This document shows, piece by piece, positions 32,136 to 40,643 of a DNA stretch of 61,687 nt. Each line of letters begins with the position of its first letter. Within the stretch, counting starts at the first letter, position 1. Both the position numbers and the translations under genes were made by a program. This DNA comes from CAYGZL01 sp964354345. GTDB lineage: Bacteria; Chloroflexota; Anaerolineae; Anaerolineales; UBA4823. The notes under the pieces are model-generated. The model did no database searches and was not told the DNA's origin. It saw only the letters and a list, made by a program, of their open reading frames with translations. The stretch is taken from contig CAYGZL010000109.1 of NCBI GenBank assembly GCA_964354345.1, positions 1-61,687 on the forward strand. The letters run 5' to 3'.

Positions 32136-33125
32136 CTATTCTTCCTCCTCAACGACGCGGATGCGCCGGCTGACGACCCAGGCCGCCACTCCGCCCGTTA
32201 CCAGGCCAACAATTGCCCCCTGCGCCAGCCCGGTATACAGGCGTATGCTACTGTTTGCCTGTAACGTCTGTATGGATTGTTCCTGCGCAGAGATTTTTTG
32301 CTGTAGCTCATCCGTGGTAACCGGATTTTGGCTGGCTGCTACCTGACCGGTTAATTTAACGATTTCATTACGGGTATGCACTGTATCTTTATGGCAGCCA
32401 ATGCAGGCTTCGGAGCCCACGGAAAAAGTATGTCCGGTGGGTACCAGACCCATGATGGGGTCGTCGGTGCGCGGTGCCGTATACATATGGCAATTACTGC
32501 ATTGCAGTCCTTTGTCTGCATGGGTGCCATGCGTGAAGGTAATGCCCATATCTTTATGGCAGTTGGTGCACAGTTCGGTGATCGTGGCTGCTTTGGGTTG
32601 CTGCGAGTGAGGATTGTGGCAATCCTGGCATTGGATGCCTTTTTGACCGTGCACGCTGGAGCGCCATTCATCGGTGGTAGACTTGTGACACTTGGCGCAC
32701 AAGTTCGCATCCGCTTTTATCGACATCGGTTGATCCGGATGGCCACTTTGGAAAGGTCCATGGCAGGCCTCGCAGGTGATCCCTTCCTGAGCGTACTTAC
32801 CGCTTTGAGAGTCATAACCTGTCGTGTGGCACTCCAGACAGGAGATCTGGGAACCCTTCTGACTCCAATCCTGTTGGAAAACAGGAGATGAAAAGGCTTT
32901 GGCATGCCGGGTTTCTGTCCAACGTTCCACTAAGGTGGCATGGCATTGCTTACACGAATCTGGACCAGCATAGGACGGATTAGCAGGCTGGTTGGACTGG
33001 ATTGCCGGCGCAGCGACTGCGGATTGCACCTGGTAGATCAGCATGCTGACCACCAGGGTAATACCGAAGACAACAAAAAAAGCCAGCCAGATTAAGCGTT
33101 TACGATGCATTTTGGTTCGAGCCAT
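32136..33125 (-). CDS. Octaheme cytochrome c of an NrfD complex
   Basis: A 329-residue cytochrome with an N-terminal signal or anchor helix (about 10-32) and eight CXXCH motifs (CKQCH, CLECH, CEACH, CAKCH, CQDCH, CTNCH, CSNCH, CIGCH). A short coiled coil rich in Gln/Glu and a C-terminal helix (IVGLVTGGVAAWVVSRRI) ending in acidic residues follow. Both ends are probably in the membrane. It is the first gene of a tight five-gene unit with the ferredoxin and NrfD subunits. The arrangement resembles NrfBCD/SirCD-type menaquinol-linked modules, with the heme protein acting as the periplasmic outlet. No catalytic CXXCK or terminal-reductase signature was found, so it is probably a carrier. Confidence 0.87.
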   Translation of the reverse strand: MARTKMHRKRLIWLAFFVVFGITLVVSMLIYQVQSAVAAPAIQSNQPANPSYAGPDSCKQCHATLVERWTETRHAKAFSSPVFQQDWSQKGSQISCLECHTTGYDSQSGKYAQEGITCEACHGPFQSGHPDQPMSIKADANLCAKCHKSTTDEWRSSVHGQKGIQCQDCHNPHSQQPKAATITELCTNCHKDMGITFTHGTHADKGLQCSNCHMYTAPRTDDPIMGLVPTGHTFSVGSEACIGCHKDTVHTRNEIVKLTGQVAASQNPVTTDELQQKISAQEQSIQTLQANSSIRLYTGLAQGAIVGLVTGGVAAWVVSRRIRVVEEEE

Positions 33126-33254
33126 TCGATTTCTCCAGGTTTAAAAAGTTGGGCATCAATATTTAAGTTCCAGACAAGGGCATATTATAAAACAATCTCA
33201 CCTTACCAGGTTCGTTTAACGGGTTTAATTGTAACACACCGGGTATATTCATCT

Positions 33255-34616
33255 TTAACTCGCTACGGTTCTGGCGACATTGTGGATCCACTTACCTGAG
33301 CGCAAACGCCATAAGCCAATCAGGTACTTAACGAACTCCTCACTCATCACCAACATGAACACATAATAGACCGGCAAGTGGAAGACGAACGCGCCAATCA
33401 AGGCGCTGGGTACGCCCACCACCCACATTGTCCCGGCATCTAAGGCAAAGCCGAAGCGTGTATCACCCCCACTCCGCATGATCCCGACGATGAGAACCAT
33501 GTTCGATACACGCACCCACAACGCGCAGCCCATTACACGTAGAATGTTTTGAGCATCCGCGCGCGCTTCCGGGGAAATATTATATAAACCGAGCATCGGC
33601 TGAGCAACAGTCAGGATCACCAGGCCGATCAATAATCCCAACACGGTGGCAATCGCTAGCGTCCGTCGGCTATAACGAGAGGCCTTCTCCTCCTCGCCAT
33701 GACCAATCGAGTTGCCGATCAGGATCCCACATGCATCGGAGACTCCCATAAAAACCGTGAAAGCCAGCCGTTCAATCGTGCTGGCAATGTTGACTGCCGC
33801 GATGGCTTGAGTGCCTATGTGAGCATAGATGGCATTGTAAGTGGTTATTCCCAACGCCCAGAGCATTTCATTAATAGCGACTGGTACAGTGGTGGTCAGG
33901 TAGGCTTTCCAGGCGCTGCGGGGGAAACCGACCATCTCAGAGGGTTTGGCAGCAGCCGGTAGATGCCGCGTATAAGTCAAGGTGAGCAGGATAGTTAATT
34001 CGATTACTCGGGCAATGCAGGTAGCCAACGCTGCACCACTCACACCCAGGCGGGGTAAGCCGAAGTTGCCAAAGATCAAGCCGAGGTTTAAAAGTGTTTT
34101 CAGACTGAGGCCGACGACACTGGCGATAACTGGATAGCGCACCTGGCGTGTGCTGCGCAGTACGGAGCTGAACATGAAGGTAATCGCCATCAGTGGGTAA
34201 CTGAACCAGACGATGCGCAAGTAATTGCTCCCCAGGGCTATCACATCGGGGTCGGCAGTGTAAATACCCATGATTTGAGTCGGGAACAGACTGGCAGCCA
34301 GTGCAAAGAATACTCCACCCGTCAGGCTGAAGCTCAAGCCCACACCTAAAACCCGCCGGATGTTCACCAGGTCGCCCTTGCCCCATAGTTGAGCGGTGTA
34401 TACTGCTGCGCCACTGGTGATGCCGAACAGCAATAGGATAAACAAGAATGAGACCTGGTCCGCCAGGCCAACCGCAGCCACAGATATTTCCCCCAGTTGT
34501 CCGATCATCATCACATCAATCGCGTTCAACGATGAGGTGATCAGATTCTGGAAGACAATCGGCGCGGCCAGGGTGACTAAAGAGGCATAAAAGACACGAT
34601 CAGTTCGCATATCCAA
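33255..34616 (-). CDS. MATE-family multidrug/organic cation exporter
   Basis: A 453-residue, twelve-helix membrane protein of the NorM/MATE type. The first helix contains LAAPIVFQNLITSSLNAIDVMMIGQLG, the conserved opening of the family, and the second half repeats it as VPVAINEMLWALGITTYNAIYAHIG. It exports organic cations in exchange for Na+ or H+. It lies between two cytochrome units on the same strand but has its own spacing on both sides (129 nt and 72 nt), with a strong hairpin upstream, and is not obviously connected with respiration. Confidence 0.9.
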   Translation of the reverse strand: MDMRTDRVFYASLVTLAAPIVFQNLITSSLNAIDVMMIGQLGEISVAAVGLADQVSFLFILLLFGITSGAAVYTAQLWGKGDLVNIRRVLGVGLSFSLTGGVFFALAASLFPTQIMGIYTADPDVIALGSNYLRIVWFSYPLMAITFMFSSVLRSTRQVRYPVIASVVGLSLKTLLNLGLIFGNFGLPRLGVSGAALATCIARVIELTILLTLTYTRHLPAAAKPSEMVGFPRSAWKAYLTTTVPVAINEMLWALGITTYNAIYAHIGTQAIAAVNIASTIERLAFTVFMGVSDACGILIGNSIGHGEEEKASRYSRRTLAIATVLGLLIGLVILTVAQPMLGLYNISPEARADAQNILRVMGCALWVRVSNMVLIVGIMRSGGDTRFGFALDAGTMWVVGVPSALIGAFVFHLPVYYVFMLVMSEEFVKYLIGLWRLRSGKWIHNVARTVAS

Positions 34617-34620
34617 TACA

Positions 34621-34653
34621 GTTACGAAACCACCCCCCAGGCGGTTTCGTAAC
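34621..34653. other. Strong inverted repeat between octaheme lipoprotein and MATE genes
   Basis: GTTACGAAACC (34621-34631) pairs with GGTTTCGTAAC (34643-34653) around an 11-nt loop that is mostly C. It lies 35 nt after the stop of the octaheme lipoprotein gene on the minus strand. Without a T-run on either side it is a weak terminator candidate and could instead protect the 3' end of the mRNA. Confidence 0.5.
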
Positions 34654-34688
34654 TAAATCTCATCAAGGATGAACTGCTGGCGAATGGA

Positions 34689-35957
34689 CTACTTGGAAAC
34701 AACTGGTTTGGGGGTGTGGTAACCCGCAGCCGCCTGTAACAATTCCTCGTCAGTTTTCGCTAGCGAGCCATTGTGGCAGTGACGGCAGGCCATATCCAGG
34801 CTGATCTGAGCCTGCAAAGTCTTGCCGTCCGCGCTGAGTTGCTTAATTTGGCTGGCGTCAATCGCCATGCGGTGGGTGCGCATGTCACCGGTCAATTTAT
34901 CTTTGTCTGACCAGGCATTCTGGATTGAGCGCGGCATATGGCATTCGATGCATGCCAGGCTCAGAGCTTTATGTTTTTCATTGTTCTGGTTGTTCACCTG
35001 CGCGAAGTGGCAGGTTTCGCAGGTGGTCTGGATGGTTGCCACTTTGGATTGGCGCAATTGAGCGACCCCGGTGTGCGGGTCGTGGCAGACAACACAATCA
35101 ATCACGGCATGCTTTCCCGCTGGCAAATCGAGCGCCGCTTCGTGCTGGTCAATGAAGCCCTCCGCGGTGAACGCCAGTTGGTCAGCGTTGGCACTTATAT
35201 GGCAGCGCTTGCACTGCGCGGCGTCAGGATTGATCGCCATTAAGACCCCCCCCTTTGAGGAGGGTGGATTCTTGGCATGCAGGCTGCCGGGACCGTGACA
35301 CGCCTCACACTGGACGCCTGGTTGTGCCCATCCACCCACTATTCCCTCCATTTTTTCCACGCTGCCGCGCGGACTGTAACCAGTCGTATGGCAGGCTGCG
35401 CAATCGAATTTTAATTTCTCTTCCCCCGCATGATAAGAGACATACGCTTCCTTGATCCCTAGCAACTTATTTTCGAAGTTGAATTGATTTAGATAGCTTT
35501 GATTACCACTCTTGCCGGATTCGTCAGTAACGATATAGCCGCTCTGATCCAGGAAACGCGCTTTCCACTCATATCCGCCAATTACATAGGAAATATCGTT
35601 CCAAGTATAGCCCTGGGGTGGATCGCTGAGTTGGGTGAACGGAAGCTCCGGCGCCTGACCATCTTTTACCGGGTTAAGTGCCCAGGCGTGCCCGGTTTTT
35701 AGATAGCTGTCGTAGATCTCTTTGTGACAGCCCTGGCAGGTTTGGGCGCCAACAAATTCAGCCGCAGACGGACCGGCTGGGCCAGCTGGGCCGGTTGGAC
35801 CAGCCGAGCCAACCTCACCGGCTGGGCCTTGCGGACCTTCTGGCCCGGCAGGACCGGCTGGTCCGACGGGACCTGTAGAACCGGCTGGACCGGCGCAGGC
35901 AGCTATTACCAGACTCAAACCAAGTAGCAGTATTATAGCGATGAGATTTTTCCGCAT
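34689..35957 (-). CDS. Octaheme cytochrome c lipoprotein with collagen-like stalk
   Basis: A 422-residue exported cytochrome. A lipoprotein signal peptide ends with lipobox VIAAC (Cys21). Residues 23-64 are fourteen uninterrupted Gly-X-Y triplets rich in Pro and Ala (GPA, GPE, GPQ, GEV and so on), a collagen-like sequence. The rest holds eight CXXCH sites (CQGCH, CAACH, CEACH, CKRCH, CVVCH, CETCH, CIECH, CRHCH) in a cytochrome c554/octaheme-like setting (for example GAQTCQGCHKEIYDSYLKTGHA). The lipid anchor and stalk would hold the hemes away from the membrane, and a collagen-like stretch favours trimer formation. It is monocistronic and lies next to the ccm operon. The electron partner is unknown. 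Confidence 0.88.
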   Translation of the reverse strand: MRKNLIAIILLLGLSLVIAACAGPAGSTGPVGPAGPAGPEGPQGPAGEVGSAGPTGPAGPAGPSAAEFVGAQTCQGCHKEIYDSYLKTGHAWALNPVKDGQAPELPFTQLSDPPQGYTWNDISYVIGGYEWKARFLDQSGYIVTDESGKSGNQSYLNQFNFENKLLGIKEAYVSYHAGEEKLKFDCAACHTTGYSPRGSVEKMEGIVGGWAQPGVQCEACHGPGSLHAKNPPSSKGGVLMAINPDAAQCKRCHISANADQLAFTAEGFIDQHEAALDLPAGKHAVIDCVVCHDPHTGVAQLRQSKVATIQTTCETCHFAQVNNQNNEKHKALSLACIECHMPRSIQNAWSDKDKLTGDMRTHRMAIDASQIKQLSADGKTLQAQISLDMACRHCHNGSLAKTDEELLQAAAGYHTPKPVVSK

Positions 35958-36225
35958 AAAGGTGTCTCCTTCGTTCGTGGATTCCCGGATATTATACTGT
36001 GTTTATGAATCTCAGATTAGACGAATTTCGTCGCCTTTCTCATGGTATATTGCCCAATGTCTCAGGTTAGCTTAACCTTCATATGACAGAATTTGACCTG
36101 CCAAGGGGTTGTTGTTTTATCATCTCAACAGCCTGGTTTGTCATGTTCGCAATTATATTCTTCGATCGAGCCGGGCGCGCTTTGCCAGGTAAATATATTG
36201 AGATAGGTAGCAAGGATCACTCGTT
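35958..36225. other. Divergent promoter region between octaheme lipoprotein and ccm operon
   Basis: This 268-bp stretch separates the divergent cytochrome gene and ccmE. A TATAAT box on the minus strand (35991-35996) lies about 34 bp upstream of the cytochrome start. I found no clear -35 box or operator on either strand, and no gene. Confidence 0.45.
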
Positions 36226-36759
36226 ATGAACACTGAGGAGACATCCGTGGAACCACCCCGCACAGATCAAGCCAAATCGGGTGGTCAAATCAAATTTTTC
36301 ATTGGTGGTTTTTTAATCGTCGCAGCTATTCTTTATCTGATCATTTCCTCCACCAGAGCCAGCGCCCAGTATTTTCTAACCATCCAGGAGTTGCAGACCA
36401 GGGGAGATAGCATCCTGGGGCGCGACCTGCGGATTTCAGGCGCAGTTATTGGCAGCACGATCCAATATGATCCCCAGACTTTGAACTTAAGCTTCTCTGT
36501 TGCGGATATCCCTGCCGATAACAAGGAAATTGACGCCCAAGGTGGACTGGCAGAGGTATTACACCAGGCAGTCGCAGATCCAAATCGGGCTCGCATTCAG
36601 GTTGTCTATAACGGCCCAAAACCTGACTTGCTTAAAGACGAAGCCCAGGCAATCATGACCGGCAGACTCGACCAGAATGGCGTTTTCCTAGCTTCTGAGC
36701 TGCTCTTGAAATGCCCGACCCGTTATGAAGACGCACTGCCCGAGCAGATCGGTAAGTAA
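36226..36759 (+). CDS. ccmE: Cytochrome c maturation protein CcmE, Cys-type heme chaperone
   Basis: Periplasmic heme chaperone that binds heme covalently and passes it to CcmF. The 177-residue product has an N-terminal anchor (about 23-43, IKFFIGGFLIVAAILYLI) and the OB-fold domain (EELQ-like YFLTIQELQTRGD...LRISGAVIGSTI, FSVAD, VVYNGPKPDLLKDEAQAIMTG). The heme-binding site near the C-terminus is CPTRY (Cys163, Tyr167), the CXXXY variant, instead of the common HXXXY. First gene of the ccm operon. CXXXY-type CcmE is known from archaea, Desulfovibrio and several deep-branching bacteria. Confidence 0.92.
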   Translation: MNTEETSVEPPRTDQAKSGGQIKFFIGGFLIVAAILYLIISSTRASAQYFLTIQELQTRGDSILGRDLRISGAVIGSTIQYDPQTLNLSFSVADIPADNKEIDAQGGLAEVLHQAVADPNRARIQVVYNGPKPDLLKDEAQAIMTGRLDQNGVFLASELLLKCPTRYEDALPEQIGK

Positions 36760-36799
36760 TTAATGTTCCTACAATTCTCTGACACGGTGGAGATGACTC

Positions 36800-38857
36800 A
36801 TGCTGGCTAACTTTGGTTTTGGTGCCCTCCTGGTTACTTTCTTTATTGGTTTATTTGGGATCGGAGCTGCAGTTTATGGGGTTAAAAGTGGAAGGCCGTC
36901 CTGGGTGGAAAGTGCCCGCCGGGCGATGCTACTCACTTTCCCCCTGGTTAGCCTGGCCGTGATCAGCCTGATCATCCTGCTGGTCACCGGTCACTACGAA
37001 GTAGAGTTCGCTGCATCGGTAACCAGCAACGATATGCCAACTTACTTGCGGATCACAGCATTATGGGGTGGGCAGGCAGGCTCGCTGGTTTTATGGTCCT
37101 GGTTAATGGCAGCGTTCGCCACGGCAGTCACGTTGCGTAAGTGGCAACGTGATCGTGAATTCCTGCCCTGGGTGATTGTCGTCTGCCTGGTCACTCTGTG
37201 CTTCTTCTTGATTTTGATCCTGTTCTTCGAGAATCCGTTTGCTCGTTTTTGGGCGCTGCCCTCGGGAGATGTCATTTCCTCGTTCATCCAGCCAGCCGGC
37301 GCCACCCTGTTCAATCCGGGTGATGGTCGCGGTCTGAATCCGTTGCTGCGTCACCCAATGATGATTATTCACCCCCCCATGCTCTACCTGGGTTTCGTCT
37401 CATTCGTGATCCCGTTCGCCTATGCCATTGCTGCTCTGATTACTGGTCGCACCGATGACCGGTGGATCCGCATCACCCGACGTTGGACCTTGATCGCCTG
37501 GTTATTCCTCTCACTGGGTCTGATCCTTGGCGGTCGTTGGGCGTATGACGTCTTGGGTTGGGGTGGTTACTGGGCGTGGGATCCAGTTGAAATTTCCGCT
37601 TTTATGCCTTGGCTGACTGGCACCGCTTTTCTCCACTCGGTGATGATCCAGGAGAAACGCGGTATGCTCAAACAATGGAATATGGTCTTGATTATCTTGA
37701 CCTATGCTCTGGTGATCTTCGGTACCTTCCTGACCCGTTCGGGTGTGCTGTCTTCTGTGCATGCCTTTGCTCAAAGCGCCATTGGACCTCTATTCTTTGT
37801 CTTTATTGCGCTGACTTTTTCTTCTTCACTGGGATTGTTGCTTTGGCGTTGGGATAGTTTGAAGGCTAAAGTTCAGATGTCCTCCCTGCTTTCGCGTGAA
37901 GCGCTATTCGTGCTCAATAATTTCCTGTTTGTCGGCATCCTGGTGGTGTGCTTCTGGGGCGTAATTTCGCCGATCGTTTCCGATCTGTTTACCGGCCAAA
38001 AAATGCCAGTCGGACAGCCATACTACGAGCGAGCGACTGGACCTTTATTTGCTGGTTTGCTTTTCTTGATGGGCATTGCCCCATTGGCAGCCTGGCGTTC
38101 CTCAACGTTTAAGACTCTGGGTAGAGCTGTCTGGAAGCCTGCCCTTTTCTCATTAGTCGGTTTGATCGTGCCGTTAGCTTTGGGTGTACGCCATTGGGCG
38201 GCCTTATTGGGTTTCTGGCTGGTTGCGTTTGTTGCTTCTGTCACCCTGTACGAATTCTGGCGCGGCGCGTTGGCCCGCCACCAACGTTCCGGAGAGAGTC
38301 TGCCGGTTGCCTTATGGCGCCTGACTGGGCGTAACCGCCGCCGGTATGGCGGCTACACTATTCATTTGGGAGTGATCATGATGGCTCTGGGCATCATCGG
38401 TATAGAAATCTTCCAGACGGAAACTCAAGGCACACTGGCGGTTAACCAATCGCTCTCGATATCCGGATACACGGTCATGTTCAAATCACTGGCTATCTTC
38501 CCGACCCAGGATAATCGCGAGATTGCCAGATCAGTAATCGAAGTCAGCCGCAACGGTCGTTCCCTGGGCGAGTACTACCCCCGCGTGGAGACATATCCTC
38601 AAACTGGGGAAAGGATGACGATTGCCGGCGTTCGGAGCACGATGGAAGATGACTTATACGTGATCCTGGCAGACTGGCAGCCTGTTTCGACCCAGGGGGC
38701 TACCTTCAAGGTGTACCATAATCCCCTGGTGAACTGGCTCTGGTTAGGCGGTCTGGTTTTCATCCTTGGCACCTCGATCGCAGCCTGGCCTGAACCCGAT
38801 CCAGAAGAAGCGCGCCAACACGTGCAACCGAAGGACTACGTAGGGGTAAAGGCGTGA
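36800..38857 (+). CDS. ccmF: Heme lyase CcmF
   Basis: Integral membrane enzyme that attaches heme to the CXXCH cysteines of apocytochromes. The 685-residue product has about fourteen helices. The tryptophan-rich WWD heme-handling motif reads WGGYWAWDPVEISAFMPWL, and conserved histidines lie in LLRHPMMIIHPPMLYLG and in the GVLSSVHAFA region. A C-terminal periplasmic domain (about 545-650) carries the DUF4405-like tail ending in a helix and an acidic C-terminus. Its end overlaps the region where a GTG start for ccmH could lie. It must serve at least 54 heme sites encoded in this window, including noncanonical CX3CH and CX4CH ones. Confidence 0.95.
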   Translation: MLANFGFGALLVTFFIGLFGIGAAVYGVKSGRPSWVESARRAMLLTFPLVSLAVISLIILLVTGHYEVEFAASVTSNDMPTYLRITALWGGQAGSLVLWSWLMAAFATAVTLRKWQRDREFLPWVIVVCLVTLCFFLILILFFENPFARFWALPSGDVISSFIQPAGATLFNPGDGRGLNPLLRHPMMIIHPPMLYLGFVSFVIPFAYAIAALITGRTDDRWIRITRRWTLIAWLFLSLGLILGGRWAYDVLGWGGYWAWDPVEISAFMPWLTGTAFLHSVMIQEKRGMLKQWNMVLIILTYALVIFGTFLTRSGVLSSVHAFAQSAIGPLFFVFIALTFSSSLGLLLWRWDSLKAKVQMSSLLSREALFVLNNFLFVGILVVCFWGVISPIVSDLFTGQKMPVGQPYYERATGPLFAGLLFLMGIAPLAAWRSSTFKTLGRAVWKPALFSLVGLIVPLALGVRHWAALLGFWLVAFVASVTLYEFWRGALARHQRSGESLPVALWRLTGRNRRRYGGYTIHLGVIMMALGIIGIEIFQTETQGTLAVNQSLSISGYTVMFKSLAIFPTQDNREIARSVIEVSRNGRSLGEYYPRVETYPQTGERMTIAGVRSTMEDDLYVILADWQPVSTQGATFKVYHNPLVNWLWLGGLVFILGTSIAAWPEPDPEEARQHVQPKDYVGVKA

Positions 38858-38892
38858 GTGGTTTACCAATTATGCTTTATCGGGGGTACGGG

Positions 38893-39405
38893 ATGAAAAA
38901 ATGGACTCGGGTTATTCCGATATTGATTTTCCTGGCTTTGGGCGTTCGCACGGTAATGGCGCAAGCCAGCCAGCCGACTGATAATGATGTCAATTCGATC
39001 GCCAAGCAGCTTTACTGCCCGGTATGTGAAAATACACCGTTGGATGTCTGCCCGACCCAGGCTTGCGCTGAGTGGCGTGAGCTCATCCGTGAGAAGCTGT
39101 CAGCAGGCTGGTCAGCTGAGCAGATTAAGCAATACTTTGCCGATCAATATGGCGACCGCGTGCTGGCTGCACCTCCCGCACGGGGTCTAAATTTGTTTCT
39201 CTATATTTTGCCTCCCGCAGTTATCCTGGCCGGCGTGTATCTCCTGTATCGTGCCTTCCGCTCCTGGCGTATGGCGAGCTCAGAAACCATTCCTCAAGGT
39301 CTGATATCTCCAACTGTCAGCATGGTGGACAGCTCTGGCCAGACACCTGCCGGGCGCGATCCTTATGCTGCCCAATTAGAAGAAGAATTGTTAAAAAGAT
39401 CCTGA
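38893..39405 (+). CDS. ccmH: Cytochrome c maturation protein CcmH
   Basis: Thiol-disulfide protein that keeps apocytochrome cysteines reduced and presents them to CcmF. The 170-residue product has a signal peptide (MKKWTRVIPILIFLALG...), then the redox motif in QLYCPVCENTPLDVC (Cys42, Cys45) with two more cysteines (53, 58) that most CcmH proteins lack. A helical bundle (AEWRELIREKLSAGWSAEQIKQYF) and a C-terminal membrane helix follow. I chose the ATG at 38893 behind GGGGGT; a GTG at 38854 overlapping the ccmF stop (GTGA) is possible and would lengthen the protein by 13 residues. Confidence 0.92.
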   Translation: MKKWTRVIPILIFLALGVRTVMAQASQPTDNDVNSIAKQLYCPVCENTPLDVCPTQACAEWRELIREKLSAGWSAEQIKQYFADQYGDRVLAAPPARGLNLFLYILPPAVILAGVYLLYRAFRSWRMASSETIPQGLISPTVSMVDSSGQTPAGRDPYAAQLEEELLKRS

Positions 39406-39411
39406 AGCCTT

Positions 39412-39999
39412 ATGAATACTGAATCAACCAATCTGGAATCCGGCCTTCCGCTGGCTGCCTCCGATCGATCCATCCCGCGTATTCGTTGGGGGAAGGTGGT
39501 GGTCTGGGCGGGTTTACTGGTCGTCCTGTCAATTGTGGGTTTACAGCTCATCAACACCCGATACAGCCCGGTTGTTATCGGCAAGGCAGTGCCAAATTTT
39601 ACATTGAAATCTTTTGGAGGTCAGACTTATGAGTTGGCAGCGTTACGCGGTAAGGTAGTGGTGGTAAATTTCTGGGCGTCCTGGTGTAAACCTTGCGAAG
39701 CCGAAGCAGCAGACCTTGAAACCGCCTGGCAATATTACCAACCGGGCGGAGAGGTGGTCTTCCTGGGTGTGGATTGGACGGATACTGAAAGTAATGCAAA
39801 AAATTATCTGGCGCGCTTCAATGTTTCCTACCCCAACGGTCCTGACCTGGGGACGCGCATTTCCCAAACCTACCGCATCACAGGCGTGCCAGAAACTTAT
39901 ATTATTGATCGCGCTGGCGTGCTGGCTTACGTAAAGCTGAGCCCTTTTGAGTCATTGCCAGAAATTATTAACGCCATTAACACGGTACTGGCCAGGTGA
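39412..39999 (+). CDS. Membrane-anchored thioredoxin-like protein (CcmG/ResA-like)
   Basis: A 195-residue thiol:disulfide oxidoreductase anchored by one N-terminal helix (about 29-48). The thioredoxin fold is complete: VPNFTLKSFGG, NFWASWCKPCEAE (Cys92, Cys95), a DWTDT loop and the cis-Pro region ITGVPETYIID. It starts 6 nt after ccmH and is followed by an overlapping gene. In System I this protein (CcmG/DsbE) reduces CcmH and apocytochrome thiols. Confidence 0.9.
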   Translation: MNTESTNLESGLPLAASDRSIPRIRWGKVVVWAGLLVVLSIVGLQLINTRYSPVVIGKAVPNFTLKSFGGQTYELAALRGKVVVVNFWASWCKPCEAEAADLETAWQYYQPGGEVVFLGVDWTDTESNAKNYLARFNVSYPNGPDLGTRISQTYRITGVPETYIIDRAGVLAYVKLSPFESLPEIINAINTVLAR

Positions 40000-40001
40000 A
40001 C

Positions 40002-40631
40002 ATGGATCTCGGTTCAATTTTCCTGATTATTGCCCTTTTCATCGCTGTCATCCTCTTCGTCGCCCGACCATTTCTGGAACCACTGCAGGTGGCAAACCGG
40101 TCGCTCAATGATACGCAGGATCATACCCTTTCTGGATTATTGGCTGAGCGGGATCAAATATTGAACGCTTTGCAGGAGTTAGATTTCGATTATGGGTTGG
40201 GAAAAATCCCCGCCGAAGATTATCCGCTTCAGCGCAGTGCTCTGGTGCAGCGCGGTGCCCACATCCTGCGCACCCTCGACCAGATGCAGGGGCTGGCGGA
40301 TGAGACGATCTCATCTGGGGACACCGTCGGAGTTATGACAGGTGCTCCAGCATCAACCAGTGAACTCCGTGGGGATGATGTCGAAGCTCACCTGGAAGCA
40401 GCAGTCACCGCTCGATCCATCGATAGCGCTGTGGATCAGTCCTCCTCCTACCAGCCTGGCAATGGCCGCGGTGTTGTTCCTGATGCCTCGCCTGATGATC
40501 CACTCGAGGTTCGATTGGCCAACCGGCGCCGGGCGCGCCAGACCAAAGCGGGTGGTTTTTGCCCTCAGTGCGGTGGGACTCTGCACGAGTCAGATCGCTT
40601 TTGCCCCAAATGTGGTGTGAAATTAAATTGA
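40002..40631 (+). CDS. CcmI-like membrane protein with C-terminal zinc ribbon
   Basis: A 209-residue protein with one N-terminal helix (DLGSIFLIIALFIAVILFVARPFL) and then a segment resembling the CcmI N-terminal domain (LLAERDQILNALQELDFDYGLGKIPAEDYPLQR), where apocytochrome chaperones interact with CcmF/H. The TPR half of CcmI is absent. Instead a low-complexity linker leads to a zinc ribbon, CPQCGGTLHESDRFCPKCG. The start is the ATG at 40002 behind AGGTGA; a GTG at 39996 overlapping the previous stop is an alternative. Topology puts the ribbon in the cytoplasm or the periplasm depending on the single helix; as read, it is cytoplasmic-facing. A role in Ccm is inferred from position and the N-terminal similarity. 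Confidence 0.75.
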   Translation: MDLGSIFLIIALFIAVILFVARPFLEPLQVANRSLNDTQDHTLSGLLAERDQILNALQELDFDYGLGKIPAEDYPLQRSALVQRGAHILRTLDQMQGLADETISSGDTVGVMTGAPASTSELRGDDVEAHLEAAVTARSIDSAVDQSSSYQPGNGRGVVPDASPDDPLEVRLANRRRARQTKAGGFCPQCGGTLHESDRFCPKCGVKLN

Positions 40632-40643
40632 ATTGAGTGTTTG

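Noticed and set aside
29638..33125. Alternative complex III (Act) operon
   Set aside because: Only an NrfD-like subunit and a four-cluster ferredoxin are shared. There is no molybdopterin-like ActB domain, no second NrfD (ActF), no ActD/ActE, and the cytochrome has eight hemes instead of five.
34621..34653. Miniature mobile element suggested by the strong inverted repeat
   Set aside because: It is only 33 bp, with no target duplication and no second copy noticed in the window; a transcript-end hairpin is more likely.
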